Below are positions 28,494-36,161 of a stretch of DNA of 64,000 nucleotides, in pieces. The stretch spans positions 34,919 to 98,918 of the forward strand of contig JAJRSJ010000005.1 of assembly GCA_024278855.1 (NCBI GenBank), given 5' to 3'. The position numbers and the translations under genes are program-made. The notes under the pieces were generated by a model. That model made no database searches. It was not told where the DNA came from and was given only the letters and a program-made list of their open reading frames with translations. How positions within the stretch are numbered: the first letter of the stretch is position 1; every line of letters begins with the position of its first letter. The DNA comes from Alphaproteobacteria bacterium (GTDB lineage Bacteria > Pseudomonadota > Alphaproteobacteria > Caulobacterales > Maricaulaceae).

Positions 28494-29834
28494 CTATCTA
28501 CAATTCACACTTAACCATTTGACCACTTCTCCTGTTAACTCCATTCTTGTCCATGAGTATGAATGGTCACCCTCCAGGATTTTGTGGGTCAGATTTACGC
28601 CGTCTGCTTGTTCAAACGCCGCCACCAAAACGCTGTGATAAATGTCCGGCGGTAGAACCGTATCACCTTTGGCAGCCAGCAAAAATACATTGCGACCGGC
28701 GAACTCTCCCGCTTGTTTGGAGACGCTAAATGCGGCCATATTATCGGCAATTTCTGCCATCATACGTTTACCGCTGATGCCCTTAAGCGGGCCACGCCCA
28801 AGTAAGTGTTCTGCGTCCACATAGGCCGAAAACCCGGCGCGGGCCTTTGCCGCCTGCTCCCACCCGTCTGCGTCATCCTCAAACCCCTCTACACCCTCAA
28901 ACATAGAGCCGCGAATGCCGTAATCCACGGGCGACATACCGACCACACAGCCAATTTGTTTGTCCTTTGCCGCCGCCGCCAGCGCCGCAAACCCGCCCAT
29001 AGAATGACCGACATAACTTATGCGTTTTGGGTCAATCCGGTATTTGGCAATACTGTCCGGTGCGCGGACAAACATGGCTGCCGCTAGCGCATCCTCTATT
29101 ACATTGTTCAGGGAAAAATTGCCCTCACTACCCCAAGCCCCCCGGTAATGGAAAAACAAAACATTGAACCCGGAGCGGCGTGCCGCCTGCGCGATGTCGA
29201 GGTTTTTCTCATAGCCCGGAAAGCCGTGCAACATGATAACCGTAGGGTGTGGCCCGGCCCCGTCCGCTAGATAGAAATGTCCGTTCAGCGCACTACCGCC
29301 GCTGTCAAAATCCAGCTCAACCGTGGTCGGCGGGAAATTTTTATCGATGCTTGCCGGGTCGGTGATCACCGGGTCAACACTGTCATCAGACGAGGTATGG
29401 TCAGATATAATCACCCATTTATCATCTTGTTTTTTGAGCAAAAGCGTAAACAACCCGCCCGGTTTATCGTGCTTGCGGGTTAATTCCCAACGACCAAAAA
29501 CTTGTGCATAATCAGACGATAATATTTTAACTTCCAGGTTTTTAAAATCTAACTGACCCATAGTCTCTTGGTCAGGATAGCGGGTTTTATAGCCGTCTAT
29601 AGTTTCTTGCCAACCGCGCTTGATCTTGCCGCCAGAAGCAAACCGCAAATCCTCAGACCCTAGGTAATAGCCCATAAACCCGTCAATATCACCAGCATTC
29701 CAAGCCGCATCCTGCGCACCGAGCATTTCAATAATTTCGGATTTTATGTCCGCTTCGTTGAAAGTTTTCTGCCCCGTACATGCACCCAATACCGACACTA
29801 CAACCACAAACGCCATTCCCAAATACACCCGCAT
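28494..29834 (-). CDS. Lipoprotein: SnoaL-like (DUF4440) domain fused to an alpha/beta hydrolase
   Basis: A 446-residue protein with a lipobox (VLGAC, Cys19). Residues 27-150 form a cystatin/SnoaL-like domain of the YybH/DUF4440 type (MLGAQDAAWNAGDIDGFMGYY, GWQETIDGYKTRYPD, WVIISDHTS). Residues 170-446 are an alpha/beta hydrolase with oxyanion-loop MLHGFPG, nucleophile Ser278 in GHSMGG, a candidate Asp in AAKGDTVLPPD and His in EGDHSY. It should be an envelope-facing esterase or peptidase of unknown substrate. Each domain is common alone; this lipid-anchored fusion is less usual. Confidence 0.85.
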   Translation of the reverse strand: MRVYLGMAFVVVVSVLGACTGQKTFNEADIKSEIIEMLGAQDAAWNAGDIDGFMGYYLGSEDLRFASGGKIKRGWQETIDGYKTRYPDQETMGQLDFKNLEVKILSSDYAQVFGRWELTRKHDKPGGLFTLLLKKQDDKWVIISDHTSSDDSVDPVITDPASIDKNFPPTTVELDFDSGGSALNGHFYLADGAGPHPTVIMLHGFPGYEKNLDIAQAARRSGFNVLFFHYRGAWGSEGNFSLNNVIEDALAAAMFVRAPDSIAKYRIDPKRISYVGHSMGGFAALAAAAKDKQIGCVVGMSPVDYGIRGSMFEGVEGFEDDADGWEQAAKARAGFSAYVDAEHLLGRGPLKGISGKRMMAEIADNMAAFSVSKQAGEFAGRNVFLLAAKGDTVLPPDIYHSVLVAAFEQADGVNLTHKILEGDHSYSWTRMELTGEVVKWLSVNCR

Positions 29835-30118
29835 ACCATCTCCGCTTTTTACAAACTTTCAATAACCATACCCGAAAAACCACCCATGCCAAATCCTAAA
29901 TACCACAACCCATAAGTGTTGCGTAAATATCACAGTTCTAAAAATAGTTAACTTTTGTACTTGCAAAGCCAAAATCGCCTCTATAGAGACGCGCTCCCGC
30001 AGTTCGGATTTCGAGCTTTTATGGTTGTGTGTTGGGTTTTCCAAAGCACGCCGGTGCGGCCTCCCGGAATTGATCCGTCGGAATGGCCGTATACCAAAGC
30101 CTTGTTGAAGATGCGGGT

Positions 30119-30186
30119 GTGGATATAGCCAAACGGTAAGGCATTAGTTTAACGCTAAGAATGTTGGTTCGATTCCGACTATCTAC
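30119..30186 (+). tRNA. Degenerate tRNA or tRNA-like gene with a tRNA-Gln-type D arm
   Basis: A 7-bp acceptor (GTGGATA/TATCTAC, one G-U) is followed by T8 A9, a three-pair D stem GCC/GGC with loop AAACGGTAA exactly as in tRNA-Gln, a short anticodon arm (TTAG/CTAA closing TTTAACG), a four-base variable loop and a T arm GTTGG-TTCGATT-CCGAC. It is 3-4 bases short of a normal tRNA in the anticodon region, C would occupy position 37, and no CCA is encoded (TCCT follows). If the loop is read literally the anticodon is TAA; if two loop bases are missing it could be TTA. I treat it as tRNA-like or pseudo-tRNA. It lies 3 bases before the tRNA-Arg. Confidence 0.55.
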
Positions 30187-30189
30187 TCC

Positions 30190-30266
30190 TTTGATGTAGC
30201 TCATCTGGTTAGAGCAATAGACTACGAATCTATCTGTAGCGGGTTCAATTCCCGCCTTCAAAACCA
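30190..30266 (+). tRNA. tRNA-Arg (anticodon ACG)-like gene, CCA encoded, atypical A/T acceptor
   Basis: A full cloverleaf: acceptor TTTGATG/CTTCAAA with one T-T mismatch, D stem GCTC/GAGC, anticodon stem ATAGA/TCTAT around CTACGAA (anticodon ACG), variable CTGTA, T arm GCGGG-TTCAATT-CCCGC, discriminator A, then CCA. The acceptor begins with T1-A72 rather than the G1-C72 of a chromosomal bacterial tRNA-Arg, and A20 is absent (T instead). It therefore does not look like the resident housekeeping tRNA-Arg. It stands in tandem with the tRNA-like gene before it, upstream of the slipin gene. Confidence 0.75.
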
Positions 30267-30587
30267 CGGTGTGAAAACCAACCGCCAGTTAACTCTGGCT
30301 CCAAAACGGCTTCCGGATACGAGGTCGGCGTGCGGGCGCGAAAGGGCTTCGGCTAGTTCGGCGTCATAAACGCTACACAATTGCGGTCGGGCTTTGGTGT
30401 CCGGGCGTTTCGCGGCCAATACCCAGGCGCGGGATGAGCGTTCGCCCTGAATCTTTATTCTGGCGGACGGGATGTTCGCACCCCGGTATTTGGTTCCGAG
30501 CGCCCGGCCCAAGGCAACACCAATATTTTGTCCCTGTATCCGGGAGTTATTTAACCCGCGCAAATTCCCAATAATGGGTAGGCGCAC
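30258..30587 (-). CDS. Doubtful hypothetical ORF between tRNA-Arg and slipin
   Basis: A 109-codon open frame on the minus strand, overlapping the 3' end of the tRNA-Arg by 9 bases. I recognise no family and see no clear ribosome site. The middle (residues 40-90) is charged and could be protein-like (ARIKIQGERSSRAWVLAAKRPD), so a gene remnant is possible. The hairpin GCCAG-TTAACT-CTGGC at 30284-30299 lies inside and could be a processing or end signal for the tRNA transcript instead. Listed so that the interval is described, not as a confident gene. Confidence 0.2.
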   Translation of the reverse strand: MRLPIIGNLRGLNNSRIQGQNIGVALGRALGTKYRGANIPSARIKIQGERSSRAWVLAAKRPDTKARPQLCSVYDAELAEALSRPHADLVSGSRFGARVNWRLVFTPWF

Positions 30588-30655
30588 AACAAGAAAGGCA
30601 AATCAATCCGCACGGCCATGGGGGTCTTGCGGAAACGACGAAGCAGGAGGAAATT

Positions 30656-31819
30656 ATGAGTGAAGTAAGAAACGGAATTTTGGCAACAACCATTACGGTT
30701 CGCGAGAACCAGCGGGCGCTGGTCTTGAAGAACGGTAAGTTCGAGGCGGTTTTAACACCGGGACGCCACAAGCTGCCTGCGTGGAATGCTAGTTATGCCG
30801 TCACTAACTTTGATCTGGTGCAGCCCGTCTTTGTCAGTGATTATGCCAAGACGATTTTCAATGAACGTCCTGATATTGCAGAAGCGCATTTGACCGAAAT
30901 CCGCACCAGTGCTGACGAAGTGGCGGCCTTGTATCGTGATAACAAATTTTACGGTATCCAGAGGCCTGACAGCCGTTCGGTTGTGTGGACGGACGCCGGG
31001 CCGTGGAAGGTTGAACGCTTTGATATTACAGCTGACCTTGAAGTCCCAAAGCAGGTTTTGCACCGGGCCAATGCGGTTCGTGCGACCGAGCAGATCAAGC
31101 AGTTTGTTGTTGAGAACGGCCAACTTGGTTTGCTGTTCATTGACAACAGGCTTGAGCGGCAGTTGCAGCCGGGGACATACGGGTTCTGGAACACGGGCCG
31201 GTCTGTCACCATGAAGCTGGTCGATATGCGTGAGCAGGCTGTGGATGTTACGGGTCAGGAAGTTTTGACCAAGGACAAGGTTACAATCCGGCTTAATGTG
31301 TCTGCGAAATACCGCGTCACGGATCCGGTGAAAGCCGTGTCCGAGGTCAAGGACTTTGCCGATCATTTGTACCGGGCTTTGCAGTTCGCGTTTCGCAAAA
31401 CTTTGGGCGTCAAAACTCTCGACGAGATTTTGGCCAACAAAGTCGTGGTTGATACCGCGACCGCAAAAACCGTGCGGGCAGAAATGTCCGACATCGGGGT
31501 TAGCGTTGGCGAGATCGCGATCAAAGATGTGATCTTGCCCGGCGAAATGCGTGATATGTTGAATATGGTTGTGTTGGCTGAAAAGCAGGCCCAAGCCAAT
31601 GTTGTCAGCAGACGCGAGGAAACCGCAGCAACCAGAGCCTTGCTCAACACGGCCAGATTGATGGACGAAAACCCAACAATGTTGCGGTTGAAAGAATTGG
31701 ACGCGCTGGAAACTATCGCCGAGAACGTTGATAATTTGACGATCCACAGCGGCACCCAGGGCCTCATGGAGGGCTTGGTTAATTTGCGCACCCCTGCGAA
31801 AGTTGGAAAACGCAAATAG
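30656..31819 (+). CDS. Slipin (SPFH/Band 7 family) protein
   Basis: A 387-residue SPFH-domain protein with a strong ribosome site (GGAGGAAATT). The N-terminus (VRENQRALVLKNGKFEAVLTPGRHKL) and the Band 7 core (VDVTGQEVLTKDKVTIRLNVSAKYRVTDPVKAV ... LYRALQFAFRKTLGVKTLDEILANK ... MSDIGVSVGEIAIKDVILPGEMRDMLN) are typical. A helical tail follows (EKQAQANVVSRREETAATRALLNTARLM). No long hydrophobic N-terminal hairpin is seen, unlike membrane stomatins. Slipins of this soluble-looking type are, to my knowledge, often encoded in RtcB/RtcA RNA-repair loci together with tRNA-like genes. Here tRNA-like genes are present but no rtcB, so the role is inferred only. Confidence 0.88.
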   Translation: MSEVRNGILATTITVRENQRALVLKNGKFEAVLTPGRHKLPAWNASYAVTNFDLVQPVFVSDYAKTIFNERPDIAEAHLTEIRTSADEVAALYRDNKFYGIQRPDSRSVVWTDAGPWKVERFDITADLEVPKQVLHRANAVRATEQIKQFVVENGQLGLLFIDNRLERQLQPGTYGFWNTGRSVTMKLVDMREQAVDVTGQEVLTKDKVTIRLNVSAKYRVTDPVKAVSEVKDFADHLYRALQFAFRKTLGVKTLDEILANKVVVDTATAKTVRAEMSDIGVSVGEIAIKDVILPGEMRDMLNMVVLAEKQAQANVVSRREETAATRALLNTARLMDENPTMLRLKELDALETIAENVDNLTIHSGTQGLMEGLVNLRTPAKVGKRK

Positions 31820-31835
31820 TTTCGTGACCAAAAAG

Positions 31836-31873
31836 ACACCGGGGTTTGTGCAAACAAACCCCGGTGTTATTGT
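31836..31873 (+). terminator. Strong Rho-independent terminator after slipin
   Basis: A perfect 14-bp stem ACACCGGGGTTTGT / ACAAACCCCGGTGT closed by a GCAA tetraloop (31836-31867) and followed by TATTGTTT. It ends the slipin transcript 17 bases after its stop. Confidence 0.9.
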
Positions 31874-31943
31874 TTGCGAATTAACACTTCCCTTTTGTGT
31901 TTGCCTTTCTATCATGGGCTAAAGTTTTTAGGGAGCGAACAAC

Positions 31944-33269
31944 ATGATTATTGGTAAATATTTGAAAATTTTGGCTTTGGCTTTGATGTTGGTGATCGCG
32001 CAAGCTTGCGCTTCGGTACCAGAAACGGCGCAGCAAAAATCACCCGCACATGTCAAGACAGAAATTCCGCCGCCCTTCCCGATCACCCCACAATCCTTGC
32101 GCGCTGAGCGTATCGACAGACTGCTCAGCGATTTGGTAGCTGAGGGTAGTGTACCGGGGCTTTCCGTGCTTATTTATGAAAACGGCAAAGAGACTTATTT
32201 CGGCGCTACCGGCTATTCGGATATTGAAAACAAGACGATTTTGAAACGCGCCGATGTGGGTCGTTATTATTCCATGACCAAGCCGATTATTGGGGTGGCC
32301 ATGATGATGCTTTATGAGGACGGCAAGTTTGAGCTTGATGACCCGCTCAGCAAATATTTACCAGAATATAGCAATATGATGGTGTACGGGGGCGAAAACG
32401 AGGACGGCAGCATGAAGCTCGTGCCTGCCGCCCAGCCCATAACTATCCGCGATCTCATGCGCCACACATCCGGGTTTACCTACGGGTTTATCCCAACCCC
32501 CATTGACAAAATGTATGCGCAAAACAGGGTGTTGGACTTTGACCAGAACTTGGACAAATTTTCGAAAAAACTGGCGACCATGCCATTACTCTACCAGCCC
32601 GGTACACAGTTTAATTACAGTGTTTCTACCGATGTTCAGGGCCGGCTGATCGAATTGTTCTCAGGACAGAAACTTGGCGATTATCTGGAAACCAATATTT
32701 TTAAACCCCTCGGCATGACCCATACCGGATTTAGCGTGAAGGCCAAAGACCGTGCCAAATTTGGCGCCGTATATGGGCGGGACGAAACCGGACTGGTTCG
32801 TCTGCAAGACGGACATCCGAAATTGCCGCTCGGTATGGATGTGGATAGGCCATTTCTTGAGTATGTCAGTTTTGAAAGCGGCGGTAGCGGTCTGGTCTCC
32901 ACCATTGACGATTACGCCAAATTCGCGCTGATGTTGCAGGCCGATGATGGCTCCCTGATCAAACCTTCCAGCCTAGCCTTGATGACCAAAGACCAATTGG
33001 GCGACCTGCCCAAGGGCCATCTCGGCGATGGAATTAGTTTCGGATTGAATTTTGCCATCAAGACTTCGCCGCAATCTACTGGTGATTATGCCGTTCCCAA
33101 GGGCACGTTCTATTGGGGCGGCATGGCGGGTACGGCGTTTTTCATCGACGACAAAACTGATCTGACCCTGATTATGCACATACAGGTTTTCTCCCACGGA
33201 CAAGCAAATGTTCGTGAGCGCATGGCAGAGGCGGTTTACGGAAAACAAACAAGTAAAGCACATGAATAA
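31944..33269 (+). CDS. Serine hydrolase, class C beta-lactamase/penicillin-binding family
   Basis: A 441-residue exported protein; the N-terminal hydrophobic segment ends in VIAQACAS, a weak lipobox. The catalytic SxxK is SMTK in GRYYSMTKPIIGVAMM, the YxN-equivalent is FNYSVSTDVQGRLIE, and HTSGFTYG and GLVSTIDDYAKF are typical of beta-lactamase-fold esterases and peptidases. The C-terminus has FYWGGMAGTAFFID, replacing the KTG box region. Likely a periplasmic or outer-membrane esterase; true beta-lactam hydrolysis is not implied. It overlaps the following GST gene by 8 bases. Confidence 0.88.
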   Translation: MIIGKYLKILALALMLVIAQACASVPETAQQKSPAHVKTEIPPPFPITPQSLRAERIDRLLSDLVAEGSVPGLSVLIYENGKETYFGATGYSDIENKTILKRADVGRYYSMTKPIIGVAMMMLYEDGKFELDDPLSKYLPEYSNMMVYGGENEDGSMKLVPAAQPITIRDLMRHTSGFTYGFIPTPIDKMYAQNRVLDFDQNLDKFSKKLATMPLLYQPGTQFNYSVSTDVQGRLIELFSGQKLGDYLETNIFKPLGMTHTGFSVKAKDRAKFGAVYGRDETGLVRLQDGHPKLPLGMDVDRPFLEYVSFESGGSGLVSTIDDYAKFALMLQADDGSLIKPSSLALMTKDQLGDLPKGHLGDGISFGLNFAIKTSPQSTGDYAVPKGTFYWGGMAGTAFFIDDKTDLTLIMHIQVFSHGQANVRERMAEAVYGKQTSKAHE

Positions 33270-33915
33270 ACTCACCCTACATATCGGCAACAAGAACTAT
33301 TCTTCCTGGTCCATGCGGCCTTGGTTGGTATTGCGAAAGAGCGAATTACCCTTCGCAGAAAACCTGATCCAACTTGATGTGCCGGGTTTTAAGGATAAAT
33401 TGCTAGCGCTCACGGACGCAGGCACGGTTCCAGTGTTGCAAATCGGTGATGATTTCCTGCCCGACAGCTTGGCCATTAGCGACTGGTTATCCCAGGCCGT
33501 GCCAAATCTTTGGCCCAAGAACCCCAAAGACAAGGCGCAAGCTAAAGCCCTGTGCAAACAAATGCAGGATGATTTTGCCGAGTTTCGCGCCCATGCCCCT
33601 ATGAACCTGCGGCGGCGCACCCGCACGAAGATGCCAAAATCATGCAATCAGGCCGCAGCAAAACTCGACGATATTCTATCGGACTTATTGCGCCAACACG
33701 ACGGCCCGTTCCTGTTCGGCGACTGGTCAATCGCCGATGCGTTCGCTACCCCCTATGCGACCCGATATGTCAGCTACGATATCCCGCGCTCCGCCAAAAC
33801 CGACACCTATATCAGCGAGCTCATGAGCGACGAGGATTATCTTGACTGGGAAGCCGATGCCATGATCGAGGTTTGGAAACTCCCAGATACGGATTTGGTA
33901 TATGGTGGGCGGTAA
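33262..33915 (+). CDS. Glutathione S-transferase family protein
   Basis: A 217-residue GST. The start at 33262 lies within the end of the upstream gene (ATGAATAA overlap). The N-terminal thioredoxin-like domain (LTLHIGNKNYSSWSMRPWLVL) matches the YfcF/maleylacetoacetate-isomerase-like group, whose catalytic Ser is in SSWSMRPW. It continues with VPVLQIGDDFLPDSLAISDWL, and the C-terminal all-helical domain has FLFGDWSIADAFATPYATRY. Likely a cytosolic conjugating or detoxifying enzyme translated together with the serine hydrolase. Confidence 0.9.
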   Translation: MNKLTLHIGNKNYSSWSMRPWLVLRKSELPFAENLIQLDVPGFKDKLLALTDAGTVPVLQIGDDFLPDSLAISDWLSQAVPNLWPKNPKDKAQAKALCKQMQDDFAEFRAHAPMNLRRRTRTKMPKSCNQAAAKLDDILSDLLRQHDGPFLFGDWSIADAFATPYATRYVSYDIPRSAKTDTYISELMSDEDYLDWEADAMIEVWKLPDTDLVYGGR

Positions 33916-34158
33916 GGCTTTAAAGCCTGACATAGCACTGGAACTCGCGGCAAAACATAGTCCTGGGCATCCACATTGGCAGCGTCATGATTTACGGTTA
34001 CCCCGAACCCCTATCCCCCTTGCGGTTTCACGGCTTTATGCGGGTCATTGACCAAGATTTTTTGAACGTATTCTCGGATAAGCTAGTTGAAATTGTGAAA
34101 GAATTAGAGCATTAGCCGCACATCTTGTTAGGGGCTGTGTAGGAATTAGGAGAATTTT

Positions 34159-35151
34159 ATGTCACACCTGCCAATTCTTGACATATCACAATTACGCACA
34201 AACCCAAACAATGCGGCCGCACGCAGAACCGCATTTCAATTGCGGGATATTTGCCATCATCAAGGGTTTTGCTATATTGTCGGACACGGCATGGCGGCAC
34301 GTTTGGAGCTATTGACCCGCCATATGCAAGGGTTTTTCAAATTACCAAAAGCGCAGCGTGAAGCACTGAACATCAGCGGCTCTAGACATTTTCGCGGCTA
34401 CACGGTTTTGGGCGACGAATTGACAGGCGGTGAACGTGACTGGCGCGACCAAATGGATTTTGGCGATGAATTGCCTGCGGAGAAACTCGGCCCTAATGAC
34501 CCGGCATGGCTAAATTTGCGCGGCCCCAATCAATGGCCCGGCAGTCTACCAGATTTGCGAACCGCCGTCGCCGAATATATGGACGGCATGTATGAACTGG
34601 GAACTATATTGACCAGTGCTTTGGCGGTCGGGCTTGGCTTGGGGGCGGATTATTTTTCCGATTACTTTGACCCCAAGGGCGATGCACGGCTCAAGCTGAT
34701 ACGTTACCGCCGGCCCGCGACAGGTGGCAGCGGTCAAGGCGTAGGTTGGCACCACGACACCGGGTTTTTGACCTTTATCAAACAAGACGAAATCGGCGGC
34801 TTGCAGGTGGATATTGACGGTAAAATCATTGACGCCACACCTATGAAAGATGCCCTGGTGATGAATATGGGCGAGATGCTGCAAGTGGCTACGGGCGGTT
34901 ATCTGCGCGCCACCCCCCACCGGGTCAAAAGTCCGCCGCCGGGTGTCGAGCGCCAATCAATCGCCTATTTCTTCAATCCAAAACTGGAAGCCAAATTCGA
35001 ACCAATTCCCTTACCGCCAGAACTGGCCAAGCAGGCAAAGGGCGCACAAAACATAGACCCGAATGATCCGGTGTTTAATGTAGTTGGAGAAAACATCCTA
35101 AAAACAAGACTACGCGCGCATCCCGATGTAGCGGCTAAGTTTTATGACTGA
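34159..35151 (+). CDS. Isopenicillin N synthase-like 2-oxoglutarate/Fe(II) dioxygenase
   Basis: A 330-residue enzyme with the DIOX_N segment (LPILDISQLRTNPNNAAARRTAFQLRDICHHQGFCYIVGHG) and the jelly-roll core. The iron triad is seen as HxD in GWHHDTGFLTFIKQD and a distal His in RATPHRVKSPPPG; the RxS co-substrate motif is ERQSIAYFF. The family oxidises diverse small molecules and the substrate cannot be named. It has its own leader; the 243 bases before it contain no clear gene. It is convergent with the CPBP gene and overlaps it by 17 bases. Confidence 0.9.
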   Translation: MSHLPILDISQLRTNPNNAAARRTAFQLRDICHHQGFCYIVGHGMAARLELLTRHMQGFFKLPKAQREALNISGSRHFRGYTVLGDELTGGERDWRDQMDFGDELPAEKLGPNDPAWLNLRGPNQWPGSLPDLRTAVAEYMDGMYELGTILTSALAVGLGLGADYFSDYFDPKGDARLKLIRYRRPATGGSGQGVGWHHDTGFLTFIKQDEIGGLQVDIDGKIIDATPMKDALVMNMGEMLQVATGGYLRATPHRVKSPPPGVERQSIAYFFNPKLEAKFEPIPLPPELAKQAKGAQNIDPNDPVFNVVGENILKTRLRAHPDVAAKFYD

Positions 35152-36105
35152 CTTTGCGCGTCTTACCGGTAAGCCCAAAATTCCATATGGACAACAAATA
35201 CACACAAAGAAAGAAGAAAACTATTGTCAATAAAATTGTTTGAATGGTGTATGGTGCTAAAGTGTAACTAAAAAGCCAAGTCGGTTCCCATCCAGATCCT
35301 GCACCTCCAATAATCAAAAAATAGAACAAATTATTTGCAACATGAATACCAATTGCAGCCTCAAGTCCACCGTCCATACTTGTTATAACCGATAAGCTAA
35401 AACCAAAATCATCATCAACAACAAGTAAGGAATGATACCGTAATGCATCTCGGGATTACTGTAATGATATAAAGCAAACAAAATTGAACTGGTGAGAAAT
35501 GCTAACAATTTACTTGGCATATACCGGGTCAGACTTTGGTCAGCGAATCCACGAAAGGCTATTTCTTGAAACGCTGAATTCAGTGGTGACAGAAGCAGAA
35601 TGATTGGCAGACCTATCCAAAATTCAGGTCTAAACCCCAAAAAAACATAATCGAATGACAATAATGGTCTTGCTTTCTCGCTTGCGAACACTTCCGTATT
35701 TGCATCCGAAAAAAGCGCCTCTACAAACAAGAAGACACTCGTTACTGCTAAAAACACTATCATTGCCGCCAACAGTCTTTTCCAACGAAACCGTTGTGCC
35801 GCTGTGATGATTTTAAGCAAAGGACGGTTTCGCAATTTCTTCTGCACAAACCATATGCCAAGGCCGTAAAGCACGACGTTCGGCAACCAGTCCAATAAAA
35901 TCAGAAAAAAATAATTCGGATCATATGCATTAAAATACCCGGCTATTAGTAATTTTCTGGTGATGAAATTTAAAATGAAATAGACAATATATGGGGCAAT
36001 AATGAGTGCTAAAAAAAGCGTTAGGCCACCAATAATCCAAACACGGGGTTTTGTGTTTCCAAGCTTATTGTCTTTGTAAAAATCCGGTGTCCGTTCAGAC
36101 TGCAT
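35135..36105 (-). pseudogene. CPBP family intramembrane metalloprotease, frameshifted near the end
   Basis: Starting at 36105 (GGGGA upstream), the first frame gives a multi-helix membrane protein up to a TAA at 35383-35385 (...LLLMMILVLAYRL). Another frame then continues with ITSMDGGLEAAIGIHVANNLFYFL to 35135. The second part is exactly the final CPBP motif (GGLEAAIGxHxxNN), so one missing base near 35386 explains both pieces. The first conserved motif, normally EExxxR, reads QEIAFRG, so one catalytic Glu is Gln. CPBP proteins act in CAAX-like processing or bacteriocin immunity. Probably non-functional as read. Confidence 0.8.
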
Positions 36106-36161
36106 TATTGTCCCCATAAGAAAGAACCAATTTTGGCCCGAATCTACTCTGGCAATCAAAC

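Noticed and set aside
30020..30105. A third tRNA-like fold before the tRNA-like pair, ending in ACCA
   Set aside because: A six-pair acceptor with several wobble pairs can be drawn, but the D and anticodon arms do not form properly.
30019..30267. An 82-codon minus-strand open frame over the tRNA region
   Set aside because: Its sequence (for example GIEPATDRFVVYCSNQMSY) is the kind of false protein obtained by translating tRNA genes backwards.
30752..31915. A 387-codon open frame antisense to the slipin gene
   Set aside because: The slipin frame has recognisable SPFH motifs and a perfect ribosome site; the antisense frame reads through the terminator stem and has no recognisable sequence.
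33988..34116. Short ORF between the GST and 2OG-oxygenase genes
   Set aside because: About 42 codons, no ribosome site and a competing frame of similar quality; not enough to call a gene.
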